A stretch of DNA of 14,962 nucleotides from CACPJA01 sp964629335 (GCA_964629335.1 CAZVRH010000034.1:1-14962), one strand, 5' to 3'. Positions 1-7,262 are shown, counted from the first letter of the stretch. The notes: generated by a model from the letters alone, not told the origin. Program-made: numbers and translations.

Positions 1-157
1 CCGCGATGTCCTGGATACTTGATTCTCTTTTTGTTGCTGTTACGACAATTTCTTCAAGCGCCATTCCATCTTGAGCTAAAGCCTGAACGCCAGGATATAA
101 GGTTGCTAGAACTGCCAGTCTGACTGAAGTTGAATTGAATCCTTTTTCTTGATTCAT
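1..157 (-). CDS. TonB-dependent outer-membrane receptor, N-terminal part (runs off the window)
   Basis: Only the first 52 codons are inside the window. Translation from the ATG at 157 gives a short polar N-terminus, a hydrophobic stretch ending in an Ala-Leu-Ala signal-peptidase-like site (about residue 28), then the motif LEEIVVTATKRESSIQDIA. That motif is the classical TonB box plus start of the plug domain in TonB-dependent receptors, which import siderophores, vitamins or oligomeric nutrients across the outer membrane with energy from TonB-ExbBD. The substrate cannot be told from this fragment. A strong ribosome site, AGGGGGA, lies about 7 bases before the ATG and supports the start. The upstream region has a candidate promoter and two inverted repeats, so regulated expression is plausible. 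Family assignment is confident; specificity is unknown. Confidence 0.88.
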   Translation of the reverse strand, partial: MNQEKGFNSTSVRLAVLATLYPGVQALAQDGMALEEIVVTATKRESSIQDIA

Positions 158-176
158 GTTGATTCCCCCTAAATTT

Positions 177-191
177 ACAACATATTGTTGT
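177..191. repeat. 15-bp palindrome ACAACA-TAT-TGTTGT at the receptor's predicted transcription start
   Basis: A perfect 6-bp inverted repeat with a 3-base centre. It sits between the candidate -10 box and the ribosome site of the TonB-dependent receptor. It could be an operator for a dimeric repressor or form a small hairpin in the 5' leader. No regulator gene is present in the window to pair it with. Confidence 0.45.
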
Positions 192-195
192 TTAT

Positions 196-224
196 AACAT
201 ACATATTACTGTGCTCTAAATCAA
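196..224 (-). promoter_or_regulatory. Candidate sigma-70 promoter of the TonB-dependent receptor
   Basis: On the minus strand TTGATT (219-224) and TATGTT (196-201) are separated by 17 bases, which gives a 4/6 and 4/6 match to the sigma-70 consensus. The predicted start would be near 189, about 30 bases before the ATG at 157. The -35 element lies in one arm of a 9-bp inverted repeat and the predicted start lies in a 15-bp palindrome. Matches are moderate, so this is inference. Confidence 0.4.
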
Positions 225-258
225 GGCTAGACCTCTTTTAAAATTCAATGCCTTGATT
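219..258. repeat. 9-bp inverted repeat AATCAAGGC / GCCTTGATT between sulfotransferase and receptor genes
   Basis: The arms are 219-227 and 250-258 with a 22-base loop, and are perfect complements. The right arm overlaps the stop codon of the sulfotransferase gene and the left arm overlaps the candidate -35 of the receptor promoter. As RNA it could form a hairpin after the sulfotransferase stop, but no U-run follows, so a factor-independent terminator is weakly supported. An operator role is the alternative. Confidence 0.4.
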
Positions 259-2212
259 AATCTTGAAGTCTTTTTGGCTGTTGGTCTTCAGGTAATTTTA
301 TAAGAACGTCATTTAAGGTATCAATAAGATCTGTTAATGAATCCTCATATTGTTTCCATAGGTTTAGTGAACTTGAGTAAATTGGCTGCCTTACTTGTTC
401 AGAACTAGCAGTTTTAACTGCCCGCTCTGTCTGGTAAAAATGTAAACAATTTTCTTCAAATGGAAGTTCACAAAATTCCAAAATTCTTTTGATCTCATTT
501 TCTGTATTTTGAACGACATCCTCGTAATGAACATCCAGGACAAATTTGGGTAATATTTCATTCCAGTAATTCATTAGCTCTTGATATTCTAAATAATATT
601 CACCCAATTCAAACAAATCATAGGTAAAGGGTTGGCCGCTCGCAAATAACTGTTTATAGGAACCTAGGCAGCTGTCCAGAGGGTGTCTTCTGGCGTTGAT
701 AATTTTGGCGTTAGGTATTGAGAGTTTTAAAGCTCCTATAAAGATAAAATTATTGGGGGTCTTATCTATAAAAAAAGGTTTATCGGTTCGGTACTGTTCG
801 GTACTTTGGAGATATTGATCACCAATAGCTTGCCACTGCTCTATTCCAAAATCTTCAACGCCTTCAGGAAAATTTCTTTTTCCGCCAGAATGTTTTCGGC
901 GAATTGAATTAATTGTTTTAGGTAAATCATTTAATTCATGTGTTCCTTCTACTTGGCTATGACTGGCCAGAATCTGTTCAAGAAGAGTTGACCCTGATCT
1001 TGGAAGGCCCACTATAAAAACAGGGGTCACTGGACTTATTTTTGCTGAAGGATTCTTGAAAATATTATGGTCAAATATTGAGATAATTTTTTCGTGTTGA
1101 GTTACGGTTTCAACAGGATCGTAAGATTCAGATTTTCTGCGTAATCGATTACACTCATGAAAATAATGATAAGCTGTTTTAAAGTTATTTTGAGATTCAT
1201 ACTCAAAGCCAAGCGCGTTATTCAAATGCACCCTTGATTCGTCAGGAAGACTCTCATCTTCCAATAATCTTTTCATAACTGCTATTTCATCGTCATTAAA
1301 CTGAAATGTTTTTAAATTCGCTAAACTCCAATAAGCCTCAGTGTGAGTTGGCCTAATTTTGATACTTTGACGGTAGGCATCAATAGCCTCCTTAGTTTTC
1401 CCAATGGTTTTTAAGTGATGAGCCATGCTTGAATAAGCCCCAGGTCTGTCGTTGTCCAACTTAATGGCTTCCTCGTAGGCCTCAATCGCGCCATAATGAT
1501 CACCGGAAGCCCCTAAAGCTCCAGCGTATATCATGTGTGATTCTGGGACTTCTGGATTGAGCGTTAATAACTGTTCAGCACTTTCTGTGGCCTCTTGATG
1601 CTTATCTTGTTCTTGTTGAGCCCTGACCAGATCACTCCATGCCCTTGAATAATCGGGAGCGGTATTTAACGCATTTTTTAAAAAAACCTCAGCGTCCTTA
1701 AAGTGCTGATAATCCATCGCTATTCTTGCCAGTAATCTTGATGCTTCAACGTGACTGCTGTCTTTTTTTAAAATCCCCCTGTAAATATCTTCCGCGTCCT
1801 TTTTGTTGTCTTCTTTTTCAAGTTCAAGTGCCTTTTTAATCTCCTCTTCAAAGGACATTGTCTTCTGAGATGTTGTTTTTGTTTTAGTTCTCTTTGCTTG
1901 AAGATCTTTGAGTTGCTTGTTTAAGTTCACCGCTCTTTTTATCTTTTCATCTATATTTGGATGCTTGGAATGTAAACTCTGAACACGACGGTATTCTCTT
2001 AAGGCTTCATCTGGCTTGCTTTGAATGAGCATTAGATCACCGTATATTTCTCTTGCTATTACAAAGTCAGAGTTTATTTTCAGAGCTTTGTTAAGGCTCT
2101 TTTTTGCTTCATCAAATAATTTAAGGGTTATACTTGTTCGTGCCTTTAAGCAGAGAAAATTCAACTCTTCAGGAAAGCGCTTAAGCGCAATGTTGCAAAC
2201 ATTCAGACACAT
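257..2212 (-). CDS. TPR-repeat sulfotransferase
   Basis: The protein has 651 residues from this ATG. Residues 1-80 and about 120-340 are tandem TPR helices (for example GDHYGAIEAYEEAIKLD and GKTKEAIDAYRQSIKIRP), broken by a charged Lys/Thr-rich linker near 90-120. Residues about 395-640 form a sulfotransferase domain: PRSGSTLLEQ (404-413) is the loop that binds the 5'-phosphosulfate of PAPS, and RRHPLDSCLGSY (508-519) matches the 3'-phosphate-binding segment. Such proteins move sulfate from PAPS to an acceptor, and the TPR part probably holds a protein or glycan acceptor. No signal peptide is seen, so a cytoplasmic location is likely. The ATG at 2212 has AGGAG 8 bases upstream, but the open frame and TPR pattern continue 24 codons further up, so the N-terminus is uncertain. 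The acceptor is unknown. Confidence 0.9.
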   Translation of the reverse strand: MCLNVCNIALKRFPEELNFLCLKARTSITLKLFDEAKKSLNKALKINSDFVIAREIYGDLMLIQSKPDEALREYRRVQSLHSKHPNIDEKIKRAVNLNKQLKDLQAKRTKTKTTSQKTMSFEEEIKKALELEKEDNKKDAEDIYRGILKKDSSHVEASRLLARIAMDYQHFKDAEVFLKNALNTAPDYSRAWSDLVRAQQEQDKHQEATESAEQLLTLNPEVPESHMIYAGALGASGDHYGAIEAYEEAIKLDNDRPGAYSSMAHHLKTIGKTKEAIDAYRQSIKIRPTHTEAYWSLANLKTFQFNDDEIAVMKRLLEDESLPDESRVHLNNALGFEYESQNNFKTAYHYFHECNRLRRKSESYDPVETVTQHEKIISIFDHNIFKNPSAKISPVTPVFIVGLPRSGSTLLEQILASHSQVEGTHELNDLPKTINSIRRKHSGGKRNFPEGVEDFGIEQWQAIGDQYLQSTEQYRTDKPFFIDKTPNNFIFIGALKLSIPNAKIINARRHPLDSCLGSYKQLFASGQPFTYDLFELGEYYLEYQELMNYWNEILPKFVLDVHYEDVVQNTENEIKRILEFCELPFEENCLHFYQTERAVKTASSEQVRQPIYSSSLNLWKQYEDSLTDLIDTLNDVLIKLPEDQQPKRLQD

Positions 2213-2284
2213 TCTGGAATCTCCTGACTGAAGGTGAGTGGTTGCTTGATCGTATAATTCTGCTCTTGAAAGATCGTTTGAGAT
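2213..2284 (-). other. In-frame upstream extension of the sulfotransferase with possible ATC start
   Basis: Upstream of the ATG at 2212 the same frame stays open for 24 codons to an ATC at 2282-2284 and reads as one more TPR helix (LSRAELYDQATTHLQSGDSR) leading into the annotated start. No ATG, GTG, TTG or CTG occurs in this stretch. The sequence AAGAGGAT precedes the ATC at about 7 bases, a well-placed ribosome site, and an in-frame TAA lies just above. Either translation starts at a rare ATC, or an ancestral ATG was changed by mutation or sequencing error and translation now starts at 2212. Confidence 0.5.
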
Positions 2285-2317
2285 GGTTTTATCCTCTTAT
2301 TTTTAATAAATTAGGAG

Positions 2318-2333
2318 TTAATCATAAGATTAA
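2318..2333. promoter_or_regulatory. Palindrome TTAATC-ATAA-GATTAA in the divergent sulfotransferase/MetF-like intergenic region
   Basis: A perfect 6-4-6 inverted repeat lies in the roughly 100-bp region between the divergently transcribed genes. It is a candidate binding site for a dimeric regulator acting on one or both genes. It is AT-only apart from two positions, so chance occurrence in this AT-rich DNA is quite possible. Confidence 0.3.
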
Positions 2334-2387
2334 AATTAAAGCTAGCGTGATAACAAGCATAAATAATTAATAAATAAAGAGAGTATT

Positions 2388-3263
2388 TTGAACACGTTTA
2401 AAAATTCAATACAGAATGGAAGATTTGTAGTCACCTCTGAACTTGCCCTGACTCCTGAGAGCAACTCTGAAGATATTGAGTCACAGGCAAATATCTTGAA
2501 AAAACAGGTTGACGGGATCTTGGTCACTGACAACCAATCAGGGCAACTGCATATGTCACCTATGGCAGTAGCATCCATTTTATTAAACATCAATGTTGAC
2601 CCGATTGTTCAGCTCAGTTGCAGAAACAGAAATCGAATTTCACTACTTGGTGACCTATTAGGGTGCCTTGCGTTTGGGGTGAGCAGTTATTCACTTATCA
2701 GAGGTGATAAAGTTCCTGACGAATATCAACCTCGACCCAAAGCTATGGTGGATGTTAATGCAACAGAATTAATATCCATGGCTCATAAGTTGAAACTAGA
2801 TAAAACAGTCACTCCTCCACGAAATTTTATCATCGGAGGAGTGCTTACCCCGCATACTCCCAAAGATGGGTGGCAGGCAAAAAATTTAACAAAAAAAGTC
2901 GAGGCTGGGGCTCAATTTTTTCTCACACACACCTGTCTGGATATCGAACTTTTAGCTACTTTTATGAAAAAAATAGGTCCGACCAATCTTCTTTTGAAGT
3001 GCTATATCATGGCTGGTTTAGCCTTATTGGAATCTGTTGATGATGCCGAATGGTTAAGGAAACATAGACCTAATGTGATTATACCCAATGATTTAGTTGA
3101 AAGGCTTAAGGCCGCAAAGAATCAAGAAAAGGAAGGTATAAAAATATGCTCTGAACAAATCAATGCCGTAAAGAATATACCTGGGATTTCAGGGGTACAT
3201 ATAATTGGTTCAAATAAATTTGATAATATTGCTTTAGCAATCGAAGAATCAAAAAGTCTTTAG
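2388..3263 (+). CDS. MetF-like methylenetetrahydrofolate reductase family protein (short form)
   Basis: The 291-residue protein matches the flavin-dependent methylenetetrahydrofolate reductase fold, a TIM barrel that reduces 5,10-methylene-THF to 5-methyl-THF for methionine synthesis or C1 metabolism. Seen motifs: VVTSEL with Glu18 (like the catalytic Glu of MetF), QLSCRNRNRISLLGDLLG at about 75-92, IRGD ending at Asp107 (like the LRGD Asp that contacts FAD), and VEAGAQFFLTH at 171-181. The start is TTG at 2388 with AGAGAG just before it; no ATG gives the family's usual N-terminus. At the place where E. coli MetF has the Thr-Gln of its active site, this protein has Thr180-His181. That, with the shorter length, suggests a MetF paralogue, perhaps acting on another pterin or in demethylation, rather than housekeeping MetF. 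It converges on the dioxygenase gene with a 7-bp gap. Confidence 0.82.
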   Translation: MNTFKNSIQNGRFVVTSELALTPESNSEDIESQANILKKQVDGILVTDNQSGQLHMSPMAVASILLNINVDPIVQLSCRNRNRISLLGDLLGCLAFGVSSYSLIRGDKVPDEYQPRPKAMVDVNATELISMAHKLKLDKTVTPPRNFIIGGVLTPHTPKDGWQAKNLTKKVEAGAQFFLTHTCLDIELLATFMKKIGPTNLLLKCYIMAGLALLESVDDAEWLRKHRPNVIIPNDLVERLKAAKNQEKEGIKICSEQINAVKNIPGISGVHIIGSNKFDNIALAIEESKSL

Positions 3264-3270
3264 AACAATT

Positions 3271-3852
3271 CTAGTTGTTTTCAAGGATAGCTGGTAACTT
3301 TTCCAGCTCATTCACAGGAACATAATCAAAAATAAAATGAATTCTGTCTTCGTTACCCTTATTTATAACTGAATGTGTTTTTTGGTTATTGATTTCATAC
3401 GCTTGACCGACCTTAAATTGATAAGGATATCCATCGACATTAAACCTAACTCTTGGATTGGTTTGAATGGGTATATGAATTCGATGCCCACAATGAAAAG
3501 AAGGGTGCTTGTCCCAATGAGAAGCTATATTCCTTCCAGGCAATAATTTTGCAGCCATGGCTCTTATGACGGTTCCGCCCGGCTGATAATTGGAATTGAT
3601 AATTTGATTCATAACTGGCAGAGCGCTATCAGCCAAAAAACTCCATCCCTCTTCCCTTCTGACTTCTATTTCAGGCCAATTTTCTATATTTGCAAACAGC
3701 ATAAGAATTGACTTTGTTGCTTTATGAACCTCAAATTCTTCTTGTCGAATAGTGCTTTGATCCCAAATTGATTGTTCCTGATTAAGAACAACTTCTCTCA
3801 ATGGGTCGATATCAATTTGGCCAAGCTTCCTGACTACAGTGTCTATATCCAT
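3271..3852 (-). CDS. Aspartyl/asparaginyl beta-hydroxylase family Fe(II)/2-oxoglutarate dioxygenase
   Basis: The 193-residue protein carries the AspH/LpxO-type cupin core. His112-Trp-Asp114 (SHWDKHP), His123 in GHRIHIPI, His160 in KTHSVIN and Arg170 follow the expected order of an HxD...H iron site and the arginine that binds the 2-oxoglutarate carboxylate. The family hydroxylates Asp/Asn side chains in proteins or fatty acyl chains (LpxO); the substrate here is not identifiable. There is no signal peptide, so it is probably cytoplasmic. No clear ribosome site precedes the ATG. It lies 46 bases downstream of the M2 peptidase gene in the same direction, so cotranscription is possible, though a small hairpin sits between them. 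Confidence 0.85.
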   Translation of the reverse strand: MDIDTVVRKLGQIDIDPLREVVLNQEQSIWDQSTIRQEEFEVHKATKSILMLFANIENWPEIEVRREEGWSFLADSALPVMNQIINSNYQPGGTVIRAMAAKLLPGRNIASHWDKHPSFHCGHRIHIPIQTNPRVRFNVDGYPYQFKVGQAYEINNQKTHSVINKGNEDRIHFIFDYVPVNELEKLPAILENN

Positions 3853-3881
3853 CTTGTTATTATTTGTGAGAGTTTAATAAG

Positions 3882-3898
3882 AGTAAAGTGGCTTTACT
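3882..3898 (-). terminator. Small hairpin AGTAAAG-CCA-CTTTACT after the M2 peptidase gene
   Basis: A perfect 7-bp inverted repeat with a 3-base loop begins immediately after the TAA stop of the peptidase gene. The stem is AT-rich and the following bases (CTTATT) are only partly U in RNA, so termination would be weak. It could attenuate readthrough into the dioxygenase gene or protect the 3' end. Confidence 0.3.
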
Positions 3899-5707
3899 TT
3901 ACCAACCACAAATTCTTCCTTCGTTTTTCTGATCCAGCCAATCCTTCAATGGAGAATAATAATTTAACATTGATCTACCGCTTAACTCTCTTTCATTGAT
4001 AATTGCCTCTAGAGCATCCTGCCAAGGTTTGCTCTGCCCTAAACTTAACATAGACCTTAGTTTCTCCCCTGCTAGTTCATTGCCATAAATAGTGCATTCA
4101 TGAAGTGCTCCTTCAAAGCTTATTGACTCGCACAGCGACTCATGGAACTGATACTGCAATATTCTTGCTAGATAATACCTGGTGTAGGGTGTATTGCCTG
4201 GAATATGGTACTTTGCTCCTGGGTCAAAAGCATCAGACGGTCGATCTATTGGAGCTCCTATGCCTTGATATTTTTCTCTCAATTCCCACCAGTAGTCATT
4301 AAGCTCATTATCAGTTAACTCTCCATTAAAAACTGCCATTCTCCATTTATCTAACATGAGCGTCCAGGGAACAGCAACAACCCCATCCAAAGCTTGTTTC
4401 ATTAATAAGGCTATTGCGTTTGTCTTTGCGTCATTGGATTGTTCCGCAGTTATAAAATCAATCTGTTCTAGATAGTTTGGAGTAATTGATAAAGACAATA
4501 GATCTCCCACAGCCTCGTGGAAGCCGTCGTTAGCTCCGCTTTGAAAAACTTCAGGGAGACCAGCGTAAGCTTGGTAGTAAAAAATATGACCGAGCTCATG
4601 ATGAATAGTAATAAAATCTTCTTCGTTCTTTTGAATACACATTTTAATTCTTAGGTCTTTATTTTGACTATCAATGTCCCAAGCACTTGCATGGCAAACA
4701 ACGTTCCTATCCTGTGGTTTAATAAATAGTGACCTTTCCCAAAAAGTATCTGGCAAGGGTTTAAATCCGAGTGATAGAAAAAAATCTTCAGCGATTTCTA
4801 CCATCTCAATTTCTGATAAGTTCTTGTCTGAAATTATTTGTGTTAGATCGATTGAATTACCCTCTTCTCCTTGGTAAACAAGATCATAAATATTCGACCA
4901 AGATTGACCCCACATGTTACCAAGAAGATGTGCAGGAATAGGTTCATCTAAAGCCACGACATCATCGCCATAAATATCATTGAGTTCTGCCTTAACGTGA
5001 CACTGCAATGCTTCATACAAAGGTTTTATATCTTCATAAACCTCGTCAACCATGACAGCAAAATCTTCGGTGGGCATATCGTATTTACTAAACCACAATT
5101 CTGATAAGCCACTAAATCCTAGGTCTTTGGATCCCTGATTACCAATATCAACCATTCTCAGGTACTTGGTCTTCATGGGCTTACCTATTTCTCGCCAACC
5201 GGACCATGCTCTTAACAGTTCATCAGGATCCCTGGAATTGTCAATTATATTTTCAAACCCTTCAAGATCATAGCAATCGTTCTCTGTAAAACAGTGTTTC
5301 CCAGTGCCATACATTGCTTCAAGTTCGGTCATAATAAGTGATAATTCACCAGCCAATTCATCGTCCAAGGGAGGCGGCATTGTAAAGCCATTTTTTATTA
5401 AATTTAATGCTCTACGATCTAGTGGTTCAACGTCGATAGCATCAAAGCTAGCAGCCCTTCTTGCGTCTTCAAGACCTTTTAAGGTGTAACGCTTACCATA
5501 ATCAGCAGCAACTACTTGTGAATCATGGGTGATAAAATTTGAAGCAATCCAATATGCAGATGAAATAATTGGGCCTTCCTTTGTTGCTGTTGTCTCGTAT
5601 TCGTCTAAGAACTCTCTGGCTTGTTCAGGAGTTGGTTGCTGTTCGTTATTTCCTGAGCAGCTCATTAAGAATGGAAACACAAGAAAAATATATAGAAACC
5701 TATTCAT
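3899..5707 (-). CDS. M2-family peptidyl-dipeptidase (ACE-like), lipoprotein
   Basis: The 602-residue protein is full length for peptidase family M2, zinc enzymes that remove C-terminal dipeptides. The N-terminus is a lipoprotein signal: a hydrophobic stretch, then LMSC with Cys17 as the lipidation site, so the enzyme is anchored in the periplasm. The zinc site is HELGH (370-374) with the third ligand Glu398 in GFHEAVGD, spaced exactly as in human ACE. YHIPGNTPYTRYY (500-512) keeps the ACE residues: His501, Tyr508, Arg510 (chloride ligand) and Tyr511 (transition state). FHESLC follows, as in ACE. The likely role is trimming of peptides for uptake. AGGG lies about 11 bases before the ATG. It starts 62 bases after the stop of the upstream same-strand gene. 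Family assignment is very secure. Confidence 0.96.
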   Translation of the reverse strand: MNRFLYIFLVFPFLMSCSGNNEQQPTPEQAREFLDEYETTATKEGPIISSAYWIASNFITHDSQVVAADYGKRYTLKGLEDARRAASFDAIDVEPLDRRALNLIKNGFTMPPPLDDELAGELSLIMTELEAMYGTGKHCFTENDCYDLEGFENIIDNSRDPDELLRAWSGWREIGKPMKTKYLRMVDIGNQGSKDLGFSGLSELWFSKYDMPTEDFAVMVDEVYEDIKPLYEALQCHVKAELNDIYGDDVVALDEPIPAHLLGNMWGQSWSNIYDLVYQGEEGNSIDLTQIISDKNLSEIEMVEIAEDFFLSLGFKPLPDTFWERSLFIKPQDRNVVCHASAWDIDSQNKDLRIKMCIQKNEEDFITIHHELGHIFYYQAYAGLPEVFQSGANDGFHEAVGDLLSLSITPNYLEQIDFITAEQSNDAKTNAIALLMKQALDGVVAVPWTLMLDKWRMAVFNGELTDNELNDYWWELREKYQGIGAPIDRPSDAFDPGAKYHIPGNTPYTRYYLARILQYQFHESLCESISFEGALHECTIYGNELAGEKLRSMLSLGQSKPWQDALEAIINERELSGRSMLNYYSPLKDWLDQKNEGRICGW

Positions 5708-5769
5708 AAATTACTGCCCTTTTATAAATCAGTCTGTGGTGAAATTTTTTGCTATAAGTGCTAATGATT

Positions 5770-6462
5770 TTATCTTATTGGAGTTAACTCAAAACTATAC
5801 ATCAGTTTGCTAGCCTCATTATAAGAATCCCAAATGGGTGCATTTGGTTGCTGAGCTAGCCAATCCTCATCAGAGTTTAATGATTGAATTGACTTCACTT
5901 GCTCCTCAAAAGATGCTGAACACATCACAAATTGTAGATTATCCATTCCGCCTATTCCTTCTTGCCACATATCTATTTCAAAACCATGCTTTTCAAAGAT
6001 AGCTTTACTTGATTTGAATAGCTCAAGAGTTTCGCTCATCATTCCTGGGTTTGGTTTCCATACGTAAACACTAACCACTCCTGGATTACTGCAAAGTTCA
6101 TTATCAATCAGAGTCATTGTGTATGTCCAAACTGTAGACAAAGCATCACTCGCATAAAATTTATTGATATATTTCGTATGTTGATCATTATCATATGGAT
6201 TATTTGCTCGGGCTTCTGCAGTTTCATAGAAATCAACCCAGTGGAAAATAAATTCTCCATCTTTGCCTTGTGTTTGTTGAGCAATAGCGGTATTAATTCC
6301 TTTCTCTTCTGCTATGTCGAGCGCTTCTTCAAAAAGTTCAAGAGCTTCGTCTAGATGACCTGATTTAACTTTATATCTCCAAACGTCTGCTTCTATTGCA
6401 TAGGCATCAATAATAAATATTGATAGAAACAGAGCTACTAAAGAATGTGATATTTTTTTCAT
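5770..6462 (-). CDS. Secreted protein with duplicated dimeric alpha/beta-barrel (ABM-like) domain
   Basis: The 230-residue protein has a signal peptide (MKK start, hydrophobic core, cleavage about after Ala22, IDAYA). The mature part holds two similar halves, about 23-119 and 126-230. Both begin with a beta strand ending in V-W/Y (ADVWRYKVKSGHLDEALELF; VSVYVWKPNPGMMSETLELF), followed by a helix, a G-rich turn and strands, as in monooxygenase-like ferredoxin-fold barrels. A tandem copy would form one barrel without dimerising. No catalytic residues can be named, so the activity is unknown. AAGGGGGAATC before the ATG is a strong ribosome site, nearly identical to that of the TonB receptor at 157. 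The 161-bp region upstream (6463-6623) is AT-rich; I see only a weak distant inverted repeat there (AATACAG / CTGTATT) and no convincing promoter. Confidence 0.72.
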   Translation of the reverse strand: MKKISHSLVALFLSIFIIDAYAIEADVWRYKVKSGHLDEALELFEEALDIAEEKGINTAIAQQTQGKDGEFIFHWVDFYETAEARANNPYDNDQHTKYINKFYASDALSTVWTYTMTLIDNELCSNPGVVSVYVWKPNPGMMSETLELFKSSKAIFEKHGFEIDMWQEGIGGMDNLQFVMCSASFEEQVKSIQSLNSDEDWLAQQPNAPIWDSYNEASKLMYSFELTPIR

Positions 6463-6623
6463 GATTCCCCCTTGTGATTTATTAGGTAAATACTTTTAGT
6501 GAATTTTAGAAATTTGATAACAAACTTAGAACTATTCTTTGATTTTTACAAGATAAATACAGTACAGACCTACTTAAATAAATCTTGATATAACTATCTG
6601 TATTAAAACTTAGCCTTTGTGAA

Positions 6624-7118
6624 TTAGCCGATAGAATTTGTTTGTTTTTTTAACCAAAGAAGTTGGGTCACAATTCCAACAAGATAGATTAATAAAAAAC
6701 TTAACTGGAAATTCACCAATAATGGATCTTCCAAAGAATCAGCAAAAGGATCTCCAACTGGCAATCTTAAGAGAAAATCAGTAATAGCAGGGATCATATG
6801 AAACAAGAGTGTACTGGTGTAGCCTAGTGCCTGAAAATATTTAGAGAAGGGTCCAAAGAGTTTTCCTGTTTCCATAATTACACCGCCTAAAAGAGCAACT
6901 AATGTAATCACGGCAAGTATATGAGCAATACCAAATCCCCCTTGGTTATAAATCCCTAAAGCAGAAACGGCTACAATTAATGTCAAGAGTAGATAGAGTT
7001 TTCCAGTGAATATCCCTAAAGAAATCACCTTATATTTAAATACGGTATAAAACCCACTTAATACTGCTCCGATTCCTATTATGGTGTGGAACCATCCAAG
7101 TAATATCATTTCTGGCAT
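6624..7118 (-). CDS. Four-helix integral membrane protein of unknown function
   Basis: The 164-residue protein has four hydrophobic segments at about 5-25, 38-56, 60-82 and 135-154, with a further amphipathic stretch near 97-115. It starts with GWFHTIIGIGAVLSGFYTVF and ends in a basic KKQTNSIG tail. The pattern of short N-terminus, His in the first helix, and a GxLY segment in the second recalls DUF2306-type small membrane proteins, but I do not claim a match. The start is well supported by AAAGGAG 9 bases before the ATG. The gene begins only 35 bases after the 3' end of tRNA-Ser on the same strand with no hairpin between them, so the two may share a transcript. Function is unknown. Confidence 0.7.
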   Translation of the reverse strand: MPEMILLGWFHTIIGIGAVLSGFYTVFKYKVISLGIFTGKLYLLLTLIVAVSALGIYNQGGFGIAHILAVITLVALLGGVIMETGKLFGPFSKYFQALGYTSTLLFHMIPAITDFLLRLPVGDPFADSLEDPLLVNFQLSFLLIYLVGIVTQLLWLKKQTNSIG

Positions 7119-7153
7119 TGAGTGTTTCTCCTTTGATTTAATTTACGAGTTGC

Positions 7154-7244
7154 TGGCGGAGAGGGAGGGATTCGAACCCCCGGATAGCTATTAACCATCA
7201 ACGGTTTTCAAGACCGCCGCATTCGACCGCTCTGCCACCTCTCC
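7154..7244 (-). tRNA. tRNA-Ser(UGA)
   Basis: On the minus strand a 91-base gene begins GGAGAGG and ends CCTCTCC-G-CCA, giving a perfect 7-bp acceptor stem with the CCA end encoded. The anticodon loop is CTTGAAA with anticodon TGA at 7208-7210, which reads UCA (and other UCN) serine codons. A long variable arm (GATGG...CTATC, five pairs with one G-U) marks it as class II, as expected for serine. The T loop is TTCGAAT. No duplicate of its 3' end was seen in the window, so there is no sign of an integrated element here. Confidence 0.97.
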
Positions 7245-7262
7245 TGTATCTTTGGATGCCCT

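Noticed and set aside
2025..2231. 68-codon open frame on the plus strand
   Set aside because: It lies inside the TPR/sulfotransferase gene on the opposite strand and shows no family pattern or ribosome site.
3264..3290. Possible bidirectional terminator AACAA...TTGTT between convergent genes
   Set aside because: The stem has only five AT-rich pairs and lies partly in coding sequence; too weak to call.
5529..5813. 94-codon open frame on the plus strand
   Set aside because: It covers the N-terminus of the M2 peptidase and the end of the next gene in antisense; the translation is unlike any protein and the real genes explain the region.
6610..6629. Direct repeat TTAGCC (6610-6615, 6624-6629) at the end of the membrane-protein gene
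   Set aside because: Six bases in direct orientation is expected by chance and cannot form a terminator hairpin.
7154..7244. tRNA-Ser as attachment site of an integrated element
   Set aside because: No repeat of the tRNA 3' end and no integrase or phage gene is present in the window.
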